A stretch of DNA of 64,000 nucleotides from the NCBI GenBank assembly GCA_963777665.1, contig CAVZRJ010000012.1, positions 62,001 to 126,000 of the forward strand, given 5' to 3'. Shown piece by piece: positions 27,821-36,647 of the stretch. Below the pieces are notes generated by a model, which had not been told where the DNA came from, ran no database searches, and saw nothing but the letters and a program-made list of their open reading frames with translations. Numbering within the stretch: the stretch's first letter is position 1; each line of letters starts with the position of its first letter. This DNA comes from Bog-756 sp963777665 (lineage in GTDB: Bacteria > Actinomycetota > Acidimicrobiia > Acidimicrobiales > RAAP-2). A program made the translations under genes and the position numbers.

Positions 27821-28114
27821 CTAACCGGGATCGGACCCCCGATCGGCCTCCTGCGCTGCCGTGGGCACAGCAGGCCCCTCGCCCACATAGGGACAGTGGC
27901 GGCATCCGTGGGTGCAGCAGATCCCACGAGCGGCCAGGTATGCCGAGGTCATCACGTAGTCGCCGGTGGTCGGGTCGGTGTAGCCCGGCGCACCGTCGGC
28001 GAGCGCGCGCCGATGGGCCTCGAGGATCTCCTCCCGCCGGGGATGGCCCGGGTCGAGCCGCGACGGGTGGGGCTGGTCCGGCGCCCGCCCGGCCGGCGCC
28101 CCGGAGCCGGTCAT
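27821..28114 (-). CDS. DUF5522-type cysteine-rich small protein
   Basis: A 97-residue protein with the pattern ILEAHRRALADGAPGYTDPTTGDYVMTSAYL followed by RGICCTHGCRHCPY. The clustered cysteines and histidines look like a metal site, and the pattern matches the DUF5522 family of unknown function. ATG 28114 is picked because the sequence upstream of it is not conserved-looking. It sits between the nitronate monooxygenase gene (41 bases) and the MFS gene (13 bases) on the same strand. Confidence 0.7.
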   Translation of the reverse strand: MTGSGAPAGRAPDQPHPSRLDPGHPRREEILEAHRRALADGAPGYTDPTTGDYVMTSAYLAARGICCTHGCRHCPYVGEGPAVPTAAQEADRGSDPG

Positions 28115-28127
28115 CGCTTCGGGACGG

Positions 28128-29777
28128 TCACCCGGCCGGAGCGGCAGAGGGGAGCTCGTCGGCCGGTGCGCCGACGGCAGGTGCCACGGCGGCCGGCTCT
28201 GCGACAGGCATGGGCCCTGCCCCGCCAACGGCGTCCGGGGCGTCGGGGGCGGGCGCGGAGCTCGGCACGAAGTCGCGTTGGCGCACGAGGATCAGGCAGC
28301 CGACGGCACCGACGATGGCGATGACCGAGGCGATGTCCATCAGGTGGTTGAGGGTCTCGGTGAACCCGATCTGATAGGCGGACAGCAGCGCATGACGCGC
28401 CGAGGCGACCGGGATCGCAGCGGCCGCCTGGCGAACGCCGCTCCCGGTGATCGCAGCGGTGACGCGCTGCCCCCCGTGGGCCAGCACCTGCTGACCGGCC
28501 GCCGTACCGGACAGCGCGGTCACGGTCGTGCCCTTGATCTGGCTGAGGAAGATCGCCCCCAGTCCGGCGATGCCGGTGGCGAGCCCGACCTGGCGGAAGG
28601 TGCTCGCCGAGCCGGTCGACATGCCGCTCCGCTCGGGACGGACCACCGAGACCGAGACCGAGGCAAGGACGGGATTGGTGATCCCGATGCCGACGCCGGC
28701 GACCAGGAAGCCGGGGAGCAGGACGCTCCACGTCGAGTCGGGCTGCACCCGGCTCATCAGGCTGCATCCCAGGGCCACCAGGAAGAGGCCCAGCCCGAGC
28801 ATGTAGCGCGAGTGGACGCGGACGGTGAGCTTGCCGGCGATGGGAGCCACCAGGAACGAGAGCATGGTGATCGGCAGGAACCGCAGGCCGGCCTGGAGCG
28901 GGCTGTAGCCCAGCACTTCCTGGAGGTAGAGCGTGAGGTAGAGGAACATGGCGAAGATCGAGGAAGACAGGGTGAACGAGCCCAGAGACACCCCGACCAC
29001 CGCCGGGTGGCGGAAGAGGGAGAGATCGAGCATGGGGTCGTCCTGGCGCAATTCGGCCACGAGGAAGACGGCCATGAGCACGCCCGATCCGACCAGCATC
29101 CCGACAATCAAGGTGCTGCCCCATCCCTTGGCGTTGCCCTGCACGAGCGCGAACACCAACAGGAAGAGCGATCCGGAGAAGGCGATGAACCCGATCCAGT
29201 CGATGCGCCGGTCGCTGATGGACCGTGCGTTGTCCACTTTGGACAGGGTGATCAGAATGGCGATGACCCCGATCGGGATGTTGACGAAGAAGATCCAACG
29301 CCACCCGATGCCGCTGGTGATCGCGCCACCGATCAGCGGCCCGACCGCGACGGCCCCGCCGACGACGGCGCCGTAGACGCCGATGGCCGTGCCCCGCTCG
29401 CGCCCGGAGAACGCCTGGGCGATCAGGGCCAGCGAGGTGGCGAACATGATGGCCCCGCCCACTCCCTGGGCACCCCGCGACAGGTTGAGCATGAGGGGTG
29501 AGACCGAGATCCCGCAGAGGAACGACGACGCCGAAAAGATGGCGAGGCCGATGGCGAACACGCCACGTCGGCCGAACATGTCGCCGAGGACGCCGGCGGT
29601 CAGGAGGAAGGCGGCGAGGGTCAGCGAGTAGGCATCGACCACCCACTGCAGATCGGCGAAGGAGGAGTGGAGCGCCTTCTGGATGTCGGGCAGGGCCACG
29701 TTGACGACCGTGATGTCCAACAGCAGCATGAAGGTGCCGATGCAGACGGCGATCAGTGTCCACCACTTGCGATCCAC
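28128..29777 (-). CDS. MFS transporter, DHA2 (EmrB/QacA) family
   Basis: A 549-residue, 14-helix drug:proton antiporter. Motif A-like GDMFGRRGVF and the DHA2 motif LDITVVNVALPDI are clear, as is the motif C region GAVVGGAVAVGPLIGGAI. The C-terminal tail is alanine/proline-rich. GTG 29777 (VDRKWWTLIAVCIG) is the natural start just before helix 1. It follows the TetR-ABC unit on the same strand with a 133-base gap that holds no other gene, so it probably has its own promoter there. Substrate unknown; multidrug efflux is the family role. Confidence 0.9.
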   Translation of the reverse strand: MDRKWWTLIAVCIGTFMLLLDITVVNVALPDIQKALHSSFADLQWVVDAYSLTLAAFLLTAGVLGDMFGRRGVFAIGLAIFSASSFLCGISVSPLMLNLSRGAQGVGGAIMFATSLALIAQAFSGRERGTAIGVYGAVVGGAVAVGPLIGGAITSGIGWRWIFFVNIPIGVIAILITLSKVDNARSISDRRIDWIGFIAFSGSLFLLVFALVQGNAKGWGSTLIVGMLVGSGVLMAVFLVAELRQDDPMLDLSLFRHPAVVGVSLGSFTLSSSIFAMFLYLTLYLQEVLGYSPLQAGLRFLPITMLSFLVAPIAGKLTVRVHSRYMLGLGLFLVALGCSLMSRVQPDSTWSVLLPGFLVAGVGIGITNPVLASVSVSVVRPERSGMSTGSASTFRQVGLATGIAGLGAIFLSQIKGTTVTALSGTAAGQQVLAHGGQRVTAAITGSGVRQAAAAIPVASARHALLSAYQIGFTETLNHLMDIASVIAIVGAVGCLILVRQRDFVPSSAPAPDAPDAVGGAGPMPVAEPAAVAPAVGAPADELPSAAPAG

Positions 29778-29910
29778 TAGACCCCCTGGTCCGACCGCCG
29801 TGTCACCACCGTCGCGGCAACCGTTTTCGCGGCCGCGTGGGCATGTATAGACGAAAGTCGCATCCCAGGGCAACGATCCCGCAGTGCGCGGTGCCGGTCA
29901 CGCTCGTCGC

Positions 29911-30720
29911 TCAGGTGATGTCGCGGCGGGTGAGGATGAACGAGCCGAGTGCCGCAAAGGCCAACCCGTAGAGGAGCATCAACAAGGTGCCCTGCCACCA
30001 GTTGAACAGGCCGAAGTCGGCGCCCCGTCCACGGGTCAGGTTTGCCGCCGCGGCCGCGGCGCCGGTCGGGACCCACCGCGCCGCGCCGTGGACCAGGCTG
30101 ACCAGGATGCCCTCGAGGATGATGAACCAGCCGAGGCTCACGACGATGGCCGCGATCTGGTTGGTGAGGACGGAGCCGATCCCGACCCCGAGGAGTGCGA
30201 ACAGGGCGAAGACCAGCATCATCCCGGGGGCGACTGCTGGCACCTGGTGGATCATGTCGGAGAACGACCCACCTTTTGCCGCCAGCGTGATCCCGCCGCC
30301 GATCACCGAGGCGACCACCATGACCACGGCCAGCCCGAACCCGAGGAGGGCGGCGATGATCAGCTTGCCGGCCACGAATACCGGTCGTCTGGGCGTCACC
30401 AGGAACGACGTCGTGACCGTCTTGTGCCGGAACTCGGTGGTGATGCAGAGTACGCCGATCAGGAGGGCCAGGATGTACCCCTGGAAACCCGAACCGACCA
30501 GGTTGCGCAGCTGCTGGGCGGTGTGGGGCACGGTGTACCCGGGTGAGATGAAGGCATCCCCCCCTCCTCCGCTCCCTCCGCCGTTTCCGCCGTTCAGGGT
30601 GCCGCTGAGGAAGAGGACCAGGATGAGGAGCGCGTCGATCACCAGCGCGATCGCGGTCATCACCAACGGCACCGCCGTCGTGCGCATCTTGATCCACTCG
30701 GAGCGGACGATGGCGGTCAT
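29911..30720 (-). CDS. ABC-2 type transporter permease
   Basis: A 269-residue permease with about six helices: after IVRSEWIKMRTTAVPLVMTAIALVIDALLILV comes a glycine-rich extracellular loop (NGGNGGGSGGGG), then helices including ILALLIGVLCITTEFRHKT and FIILEGILVSLVHG. TEFRHKTVTTSFLVTPRR is the typical cytoplasmic coupling segment of these permeases. The ATG overlaps the stop of the upstream ATPase gene (ATGA), so the two form one exporter. Confidence 0.88.
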   Translation of the reverse strand: MTAIVRSEWIKMRTTAVPLVMTAIALVIDALLILVLFLSGTLNGGNGGGSGGGGDAFISPGYTVPHTAQQLRNLVGSGFQGYILALLIGVLCITTEFRHKTVTTSFLVTPRRPVFVAGKLIIAALLGFGLAVVMVVASVIGGGITLAAKGGSFSDMIHQVPAVAPGMMLVFALFALLGVGIGSVLTNQIAAIVVSLGWFIILEGILVSLVHGAARWVPTGAAAAAANLTRGRGADFGLFNWWQGTLLMLLYGLAFAALGSFILTRRDIT

Positions 30721-31682
30721 GACTGAGCCCCGGGCCTCGGTGACGGGCCGGCCGATGTGGCACCCCACAGGTGCGTGCCAGCCGAGCCGATCCCCTGCGT
30801 GAGGCTCAAGAACACGTCTTCCAGGCTGCCCCGTTCGTGGGTCAGCTCGTAGAGCACGATCTGGTGCTGGGCGGCGAAGGGCCCGAACCACTCGGGGGTG
30901 GCCCCGTCGATGACCAGCGTGTCCGGAGCGGTCTGACGCCAGCCGACCGGGATGGCGTCGAGCGCGGCGGTCAGCCGGGCCACCTCGGGGGTCCGGATGC
31001 GCATTCCGGTGCTGGTGCCTGCCCGGGTGGCCAGTTCGGCGAGCGTGGTCTGCATGACCAGCCTGCCCTCCGAGATGATGACCACGTCGTCCACCGTCTC
31101 CTCCATTTCGGAGAGGAGATGCGACGAGACGAGTACAGCGTGGCCGATCGAGGCCTGGTGGCGGATGAATGTCCGGAGCCACTGGATGCCCTGGGGGTCG
31201 AGCCCGTTCGAGGGCTCGTCGAGGATCAGGATCTCGGGCTCACCGAGCAGGGCAGTGGCCAGCTGGAGGCGTTGGCGCATTCCGAGTGAGAATTTGCCGA
31301 CCCGGCGCCGGGCGACGTCGGAGAGCCCCACCAGGTCGAGGGTCTCGTCGACCCTCGACATCGGGATGCCGGCCCCGACCGCCACGGACGCGAGGTGGTC
31401 GCGGGCGCGTCGCCCGGGATGGAAGCTGGTCGCTTCGAGCACCGACCCGACGTGGTGGATCGGCTGCTCGATGTCGACGTACCGACGCCCTCCGAAGGTC
31501 GCCGTGCCCGCGGTGGTCGAGACCAGTCCCAAGAGGATGCGCAGCGTGGTGGTCTTGCCCGAGCCGTTGGGCCCGAGGAACCCCGTCACACGGCCGGCGG
31601 CGACCTCGAAGGAGAGGTCGTTGACCGCAGAGACGGGACCGAAGTGCTTGGTCAGCTTGTGGACCTCGATGGCTGAAGGCAT
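30717..31682 (-). CDS. ABC transporter ATP-binding protein
   Basis: A 321-residue ATPase partner of the downstream permease. Walker A is GPNGSGKTTTLRILLG, the signature FSLGMRQRLQLA, Walker B ILILDEPSNGLDPQG and the switch histidine lies in LVSSHLLSEME. The length and C-terminal domain fit the DrrA/BcrA-type exporters of drugs or lipids. The gene starts 71 bases after the TetR gene, in the same direction. Confidence 0.92.
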   Translation of the reverse strand: MPSAIEVHKLTKHFGPVSAVNDLSFEVAAGRVTGFLGPNGSGKTTTLRILLGLVSTTAGTATFGGRRYVDIEQPIHHVGSVLEATSFHPGRRARDHLASVAVGAGIPMSRVDETLDLVGLSDVARRRVGKFSLGMRQRLQLATALLGEPEILILDEPSNGLDPQGIQWLRTFIRHQASIGHAVLVSSHLLSEMEETVDDVVIISEGRLVMQTTLAELATRAGTSTGMRIRTPEVARLTAALDAIPVGWRQTAPDTLVIDGATPEWFGPFAAQHQIVLYELTHERGSLEDVFLSLTQGIGSAGTHLWGATSAGPSPRPGAQS

Positions 31683-31753
31683 GCCCGACGGTACTCCGGC
31701 CCGACCGCCGATCGGCGTCATCGACCCCAACCCGACGGCCGGAGCGACAGGTG

Positions 31754-32356
31754 TCAGACCCTGGCGTAGATGTCGCTCGGCAGCAGCAGCCCGATGGCCA
31801 CGACGAGCTCGTCGTGGACGCGTCCCATGTTGCTCCACCCGTTGACCCAGCCCACCAGAGCCGAGTACCAGACGTGGCCGAGGATGCGGGCGCGGTCGCT
31901 GATGTCGGGGGGCTGCGGCTCCGCGATGGCCCGGGTGATGATGCCCTCCATGAGGACGGAGACCTGTTGCTGGCACTCGATGGCCGCAGGGTCGGGGGAG
32001 GCCAACGCGGTGAACACGGCTCCGACCAGCAGGGGTTGGCGTCCCATCGAGCGCAGTGCCCGGTCGAGGGCGTCGATGACCCGAGCCGCTGGCGTGTCGC
32101 CCTGGGCGGGCATCTGGGCGAGCCGGCTGTCGAGCTGCTCGACCCAGTGGACGAGTGCGGCGGCAAGGAGATGGTCCTTGCTCGTGAAGTAGCGGTACAC
32201 GGTGCCCATCGCGACATCCGCCCGGGCAGCCACGTCGCGCATCTGCACTGCCTCGTACCCTCCGTCGAGCCCGAGCGCCATCGCCGCGTCCACCACGCGC
32301 TGCCGACGGGCCTGCTGGGCGCGCGTCAAGGTGCGCGGTATCGAACCGTTCGCCAT
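31754..32356 (-). CDS. TetR family transcriptional regulator (KstR-like helix-turn-helix)
   Basis: A 200-residue regulator. The DNA-binding part is ALGLDGGYEAVQMRDVAARADVAMGTVYRYFTSKDHLL, which resembles KstR-type regulators of lipid and steroid genes in mycobacteria; the rest is helical ligand-binding domain. It lies directly upstream of the ABC exporter on the same strand and probably controls it. ATG 32356 is used; GTG 32365 is possible. A palindrome in the divergent promoter region (32375-32394) may be its operator. Confidence 0.85.
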   Translation of the reverse strand: MANGSIPRTLTRAQQARRQRVVDAAMALGLDGGYEAVQMRDVAARADVAMGTVYRYFTSKDHLLAAALVHWVEQLDSRLAQMPAQGDTPAARVIDALDRALRSMGRQPLLVGAVFTALASPDPAAIECQQQVSVLMEGIITRAIAEPQPPDISDRARILGHVWYSALVGWVNGWSNMGRVHDELVVAIGLLLPSDIYARV

Positions 32357-32374
32357 GACATCCACCCTACTCGG

Positions 32375-32394
32375 CCTGATTTCGACCTCTCAGG
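32375..32394. promoter_or_regulatory. inverted repeat between divergent TetR genes
   Basis: CCTGA and TCAGG arms separated by 10 bases lie between the two divergent tetR genes, 19 bases from one start and 68 from the other. This fits an autoregulatory TetR operator, but the arms are only five bases long. Confidence 0.35.
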
Positions 32395-32447
32395 TGGGTC
32401 GACCGTCGGCGGAGTGCGACGGTCCATCGGGCAGCGTCGGCCCTCGG

Positions 32448-32453
32448 TACCAT
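32448..32453 (+). promoter_or_regulatory. -10 element TACCAT, leaderless promoter
   Basis: TACCAT lies 8 bases upstream of the ATG at 32462 with no ribosome site between, as at 16589-16594. Confidence 0.45.
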
Positions 32454-32461
32454 GGGCCGCC

Positions 32462-33214
32462 ATGTCCGTCACCGGCAACGAGGGGCCGTCCCCGCCCGAC
32501 GACCCGGAAGTCATCGCCACTACCGACGGTCGGGTGCCGGGGCGACGGGGGCGCGCCACCCGCCAACGTCTGCTCGAGTGCACTGCCGAGCTGCTCGTGG
32601 CGACACCCTGGCGGTCGATCAAGGTCATCGACATCGCACGCGGGGCGGGCACCTCGCCGGCCACCTTCTACCAGTACTTCGAGAACGTCGAGGCGGCCAT
32701 CACCGTGCTCGCCGAAGAGCTCGTCGAGGGGGTGGGCGTGCTCGCAGAGCTGGTGGACGGCGACTGGTCCGAGGCGGTCTCCTGGGACACCGCGGTGGCC
32801 GTCGTCGAAGGCTTCATGGAGTACTGGGAGCGCAACCGGGCGGTCTTCCGGGTGGTCGAGCTCACCACCGTCGAGGGGGACCTCCGGTTCCAGGGACTGC
32901 GGGTGCGGGCCCTCAACGCGGTCACGGTGACCCTCGCCAAGGTCATCGCCGGCAACGCCGACCGGTCGGGCACACCCGCCGGCGCCGACCCGATGGCGGC
33001 GGCGGGGACCCTGATCGCGATGCTGGCCCAGGTGGCCGGGCACCGGTACGGGTTCGAGTTCTGGGGCATCCGCACAGCGTCCCTGGTCGACAGCCAGGCC
33101 CGGCTCCTGCACTGGTCGGTGACCGGACGTCCCGCCCCCGACGGGGTCAGGGTCGCGGGGTCGGGGACCACTCGGTCCCGGAGCGGACCGCTCAGCGCAC
33201 GGCGACCGGATTGA
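32462..33214 (+). CDS. TetR family transcriptional regulator
   Basis: A 250-residue regulator with an N-terminal helix-turn-helix (RQRLLECTAELL...VIDIARGAGTSPATFYQYFENVEAAI). The ligand domain includes FMEYWERNRAVFRVVELTTVEGD, a pattern of a mycobacterial TetR subgroup. It is divergent from the other tetR gene and convergent with the cyclase gene, overlapping its 3' end by 23 bases. No target can be named. The start is supported by the TACCAT element 8 bases before the ATG. Confidence 0.85.
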   Translation: MSVTGNEGPSPPDDPEVIATTDGRVPGRRGRATRQRLLECTAELLVATPWRSIKVIDIARGAGTSPATFYQYFENVEAAITVLAEELVEGVGVLAELVDGDWSEAVSWDTAVAVVEGFMEYWERNRAVFRVVELTTVEGDLRFQGLRVRALNAVTVTLAKVIAGNADRSGTPAGADPMAAAGTLIAMLAQVAGHRYGFEFWGIRTASLVDSQARLLHWSVTGRPAPDGVRVAGSGTTRSRSGPLSARRPD

Positions 33215-34190
33215 CCGGCGAGCCCAGCGCCGAGGTGAAGGGGAGGGGGGAGGCGTCGAGCAGGAAGGTGTACCGCCCGTCGCCGGCACAGGCCTCGCCG
33301 AGCTCCTCGAGGAACCAGTTCTGACCCTGGGTCATCCCCATCTCGACCAGGTGGAGAAGGTGGACGGGCAGGTAGAGGTCCTCGGACTCGCACGGGTAGA
33401 CCTCGAGCGCCAGGGTGTCGATGGCGACGGCGGCAACGTCGCGTTCGCGGAACCATGCCGCGGTCGCGACGGTGAGCCCGGGACTCGGCCAGGAGTACGC
33501 CACCAGATCGCGTTCCCTGTCCGCGCCCGCGATGCCGCGGCGACCTGGCAGGCCGAGGTGGAGGATCTGTCCGGTCCGAACCAGCACCACGTCGCCTGGC
33601 TCCACGTCGATCCTCCCGAGTGCGCATGCTGCGTCGAGGTCGGCAGGGGTGATCGGATAACCCGGCTCGAGCAGTTCAAGACCCTTTGCCCGGGCAACGT
33701 CGAGGAGCAGGCCCCGGGAGACGAGCGTGCAGACGTTGTGGATGCCGAGCCTCGATGCCCCCGCCTCGGTGACCGAGGATGCCGGGTAGCCGTTGTAGAG
33801 CTTCCCCCCTTCTGGCCCTGCGCCATACGAGGCGTGGGCCAGACCGTCCCAATGGGTCGCGCTCTGGAGGGAGAGGGTCACCACGTCCTCGGAGAAGGCA
33901 ACCCATTCGGGTTCATCGGTCTGGGGACGGTTGACGGACGTCATGGTGCGGGTGGGGTTCACCCGGCCGGGGACGAACCCCAGTTGGATGCCCTCCGCCT
34001 CGGACATCGGGATCCCGAGGGAGAGCGCCGTGCCGTCCACCACGGCGGCCACACCCCGCCTCCGGGCGGCCGGGTCGATGAGGTTGAGAGTGCCCACCTG
34101 GTCCTCGGGACCCCAGCGGCCCCAGTTCGAGAGCCGGGCCGCGACCTCGCCGAACCAGGGCGGGATCGACGGGGGTAGAGGCACAGGCAC
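33192..34190 (-). CDS. cyclase family protein (KynB-like metal hydrolase)
   Basis: A 332-residue protein of the cyclase/arylformamidase family. The N-terminal NWGRWGPEDQVGTLNLID block and SATHWDGLAHASYG, with the metal-binding histidines and aspartate, are characteristic, as are GDVVLVRTG and VAAVAIDTLALEVYP. Members hydrolyse N-formylkynurenine, isatin or related amides using Zn or Mn; here the substrate is unknown. No tryptophan pathway gene is nearby. The 3' end overlaps the convergent tetR gene by 23 bases. Confidence 0.85.
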   Translation of the reverse strand: MPVPLPPSIPPWFGEVAARLSNWGRWGPEDQVGTLNLIDPAARRRGVAAVVDGTALSLGIPMSEAEGIQLGFVPGRVNPTRTMTSVNRPQTDEPEWVAFSEDVVTLSLQSATHWDGLAHASYGAGPEGGKLYNGYPASSVTEAGASRLGIHNVCTLVSRGLLLDVARAKGLELLEPGYPITPADLDAACALGRIDVEPGDVVLVRTGQILHLGLPGRRGIAGADRERDLVAYSWPSPGLTVATAAWFRERDVAAVAIDTLALEVYPCESEDLYLPVHLLHLVEMGMTQGQNWFLEELGEACAGDGRYTFLLDASPLPFTSALGSPVNPVAVR

Positions 34191-34255
34191 CTGGATGTTT
34201 TAGCCGATCCAGGCAACAGTTTCGCCCTGCATCTGCCGATGGAACGGATGAGGGC

Positions 34256-35938
34256 ATGGCGAAAGACTGGAGACCGGGCGTGCCGGGTGCGAGACTGTCC
34301 GCCGACGTAGAGGGGCGCTCACGAGTGGAAGACAATCGAGTCGGGACTGTTTCCCTGAAGCGCACTCCCCCCACACCGTCGCGGATGGCTCGCGCCACCG
34401 GCCCCACCGATCCCGCACACCGCGGGATCGGTGCGTACGCGGCGCGCGCCCTCGCCGTCCTCGTGCTCCTCGTCGCCGTGCTCATGGCCGGCCTGGTGCT
34501 CCGGTCGAGCCCGCTCGACGGCCCGACCACCGCGTCGATCGCCCCGCCGAGCCTCGCATCGGTCCAGTCCCTCTACGCACAGGATCTGCTGGCCCGGATC
34601 AACGCCGAGCGCGCCGCCCGCAACTCGGCCGCGATCCCGGTCCCCCAACTTCAGGTCGATCCCAACCTGTCCGCCATGGCACAGTCCTGGTCCACCCAGA
34701 TCGCGACGACCGGGGTGGTGCAGGATCCGAGCCTTCCCGCGTGTAGCGGGCCGGGCGGATCGAGCCCCTCGGCCGGTCAGGTGTGCATCTTCGCCGCCAA
34801 CTCGGGCGCGACCGGGTCCGGCTACTGGCCCGGTGACGGCTCCGACGGGATGAACGGGGACTACATGGCGTCGGCCGGCCACCGCCAGAACATGCTGGCC
34901 GCGTCCTACACGGCTGTCGGTGTCGGTGTGACCTGCAGCGGCAACCAGGCATGGACGGTCGAGCTCTTCGGCTTCTCCTACGGCGACCTCGGTTCCGCCG
35001 ACGGCCGTCAGGCCGTCCAGAACACCAACGAGGGCTACCCGGTACCGGCCAGCCCGGTCGTCGCCGGTACCCAGACCGGCGACCCGGTCTACTGCCCGGG
35101 ACAGACGATCGGGCCCAACGGCGCGGTCACCACGACCGGTGGGCAGTACCCCTACCCCTACCCGGTGCCGCCGGTGCCCGGCGAGCCGGGCGCACTGGCC
35201 CCGACGTCGACGGTGGGCATGGCCGCAACCCCGGACGGCAACGGATACTGGGTGGCCCAGGCCGGCGGCTCGGTGACCGACCACGGCAATGCAGTGGACT
35301 TCGGGTCGATGGCCAGCGCTTCTCTTGCCGCGCAGATCACCCACATCGTCGCGACCAGCGACGGCAGGGGGTACTGGCTGGTCGGAGCCGACGGCGGCAT
35401 CTTCGCCTTCGGTGACGCCGGGTTCTACGGCTCGATGGGCGGCAAGCCGCTCAACGCGCCGGTGGTCGACATGGCGCCTTCGCGAAGCGGAAAGGGCTAC
35501 TGGTTGGTCGCGGCCGACGGCGGCATCTTCGCCTTCGGCGATGCCACCTTCCACGGGTCGATGGGCGGTAGCGCACTCAATGCCCCGATCGTGGGCATTG
35601 CCAGCGACCCGGCGACCGGGGGCTACCGGATGGTCGGCTCCGACGGCGGGGTCTTCGCGTTCGGTGATGCCGCCTTCCACGGGTCGATGGGCGGTAACAC
35701 CCTCAATGCCCCGATCGTGGGCATGGCCACCGACCCTGCGACCGGGGGCTACTGGATGGTCGGCTCCGATGGCGGGGTCTTCGCCTTCGATGCCGCGTTC
35801 AAGGGGAGTGCTGGCGGTGCCTCGCCCGGTGCGCCGATGGTGGGCATGACCACCGACCCTGCGAGCGACGGCTACTGGTTGCTTGCGTCCAACGGCGGGG
35901 TCTTCTCCTACGGAGCCCGCTTCATGGGCGCCGGCTGA
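34256..35938 (+). CDS. secreted CAP-domain protein with 42-residue repeats
   Basis: A 560-residue membrane-anchored or secreted protein. A hydrophobic segment (ALAVLVLLVAVLMAGLVL, residues about 65-85) acts as signal or anchor. Residues about 105-260 form a CAP/SCP domain: LLARINAERAARNSAAIPVP, LSAMAQSWSTQIA, DYMASAGHRQNMLAASYTAVGVGV and WTVELFG. After a proline/tyrosine linker come six copies of a 42-residue unit with core GYWLVGADGGIFAFGDAGF, of which the first is degenerate and the fifth lacks the glycine of FGDA. The units probably form a beta-propeller. The role is unknown; CAP proteins often act at the cell surface. A gene with related repeats lies at 48948. Confidence 0.75.
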   Translation: MAKDWRPGVPGARLSADVEGRSRVEDNRVGTVSLKRTPPTPSRMARATGPTDPAHRGIGAYAARALAVLVLLVAVLMAGLVLRSSPLDGPTTASIAPPSLASVQSLYAQDLLARINAERAARNSAAIPVPQLQVDPNLSAMAQSWSTQIATTGVVQDPSLPACSGPGGSSPSAGQVCIFAANSGATGSGYWPGDGSDGMNGDYMASAGHRQNMLAASYTAVGVGVTCSGNQAWTVELFGFSYGDLGSADGRQAVQNTNEGYPVPASPVVAGTQTGDPVYCPGQTIGPNGAVTTTGGQYPYPYPVPPVPGEPGALAPTSTVGMAATPDGNGYWVAQAGGSVTDHGNAVDFGSMASASLAAQITHIVATSDGRGYWLVGADGGIFAFGDAGFYGSMGGKPLNAPVVDMAPSRSGKGYWLVAADGGIFAFGDATFHGSMGGSALNAPIVGIASDPATGGYRMVGSDGGVFAFGDAAFHGSMGGNTLNAPIVGMATDPATGGYWMVGSDGGVFAFDAAFKGSAGGASPGAPMVGMTTDPASDGYWLLASNGGVFSYGARFMGAG

Positions 35939-35986
35939 GGCGGTCGCTGCAAGCCTCTCGGAAGGCAGTGCACTACGTTGCGTGCC

Positions 35987-36598
35987 GTGCCAGATGCTGA
36001 CGTTGGCGTCGTCCTGTTCGATCTCGGAGGCGTCCTCATCGAACTGGGCGGAGTGGCGAGCCTGCGAGAGCTGGCCGGGATCGCAAGCGATGAGGAAGTG
36101 TGGCACAGGTGGCTGGCGAGCCCATGGGTACGCCGGTTCGAGAAAGGCGAGTGCTCGGCGGTGGAGTTCTCTGTCGGTGTCGTCTCAGAATGGGAACTTG
36201 CGATCTCCCCCGAGCGATTCTTGGAGATCTTCCGGGATTGGCCGATCGGCCCGTTCTCGGGGTCCCAGGATCTCTTGGTAGAGGTTCAGCAGTCGGTACC
36301 GATCGGCTGTCTCAGCAACACCAATGCCCTGCATTGGGAGCACCAGACTTCGCGGTGGCCGATCCTCGGAACGTTCGACTTTCGGTTCCTCTCATTCGAG
36401 CTCGGTGTGGTGAAGCCCGATGCAGCCATCTTTCGCGCAGTAGCCGACCGACTTCCGGTGGGCCGAGAGCGAGTCCTCTTTTTGGACGACGTGGCGCTGA
36501 ACGCGGACGCAGCCCGGTCGTTTGGATTCTTGGCTGAGCACGTGCGTGGCGTTGAGGAAGCCAGGTGCGCGCTCACCAAGGCCGGGATACTCGGTTAG
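35987..36598 (+). CDS. HAD-like hydrolase
   Basis: A 203-residue HAD phosphatase of the YihX/epoxide-hydrolase-N type. Motif I is VLFDLGGVLIELGG, motif II is IGCLSNTNALHWEH, the lysine is in GVVKPDAAIF and motif IV is VLFLDDVALNADAA. The substrate is unknown. Its base composition is clearly less GC-rich than the neighbours, with many A/T-ending codons, which suggests recent transfer. GTG 35987 is favoured because TACGTT lies 7 bases upstream (35974-35979); TTG 35978 is the alternative. Confidence 0.82.
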   Translation: MPDADVGVVLFDLGGVLIELGGVASLRELAGIASDEEVWHRWLASPWVRRFEKGECSAVEFSVGVVSEWELAISPERFLEIFRDWPIGPFSGSQDLLVEVQQSVPIGCLSNTNALHWEHQTSRWPILGTFDFRFLSFELGVVKPDAAIFRAVADRLPVGRERVLFLDDVALNADAARSFGFLAEHVRGVEEARCALTKAGILG

Positions 36599-36647
36599 GG
36601 CGGGTCGCCGACGTCACCGGACCCCGAGCCTCTTGGTCACGAGGCCC

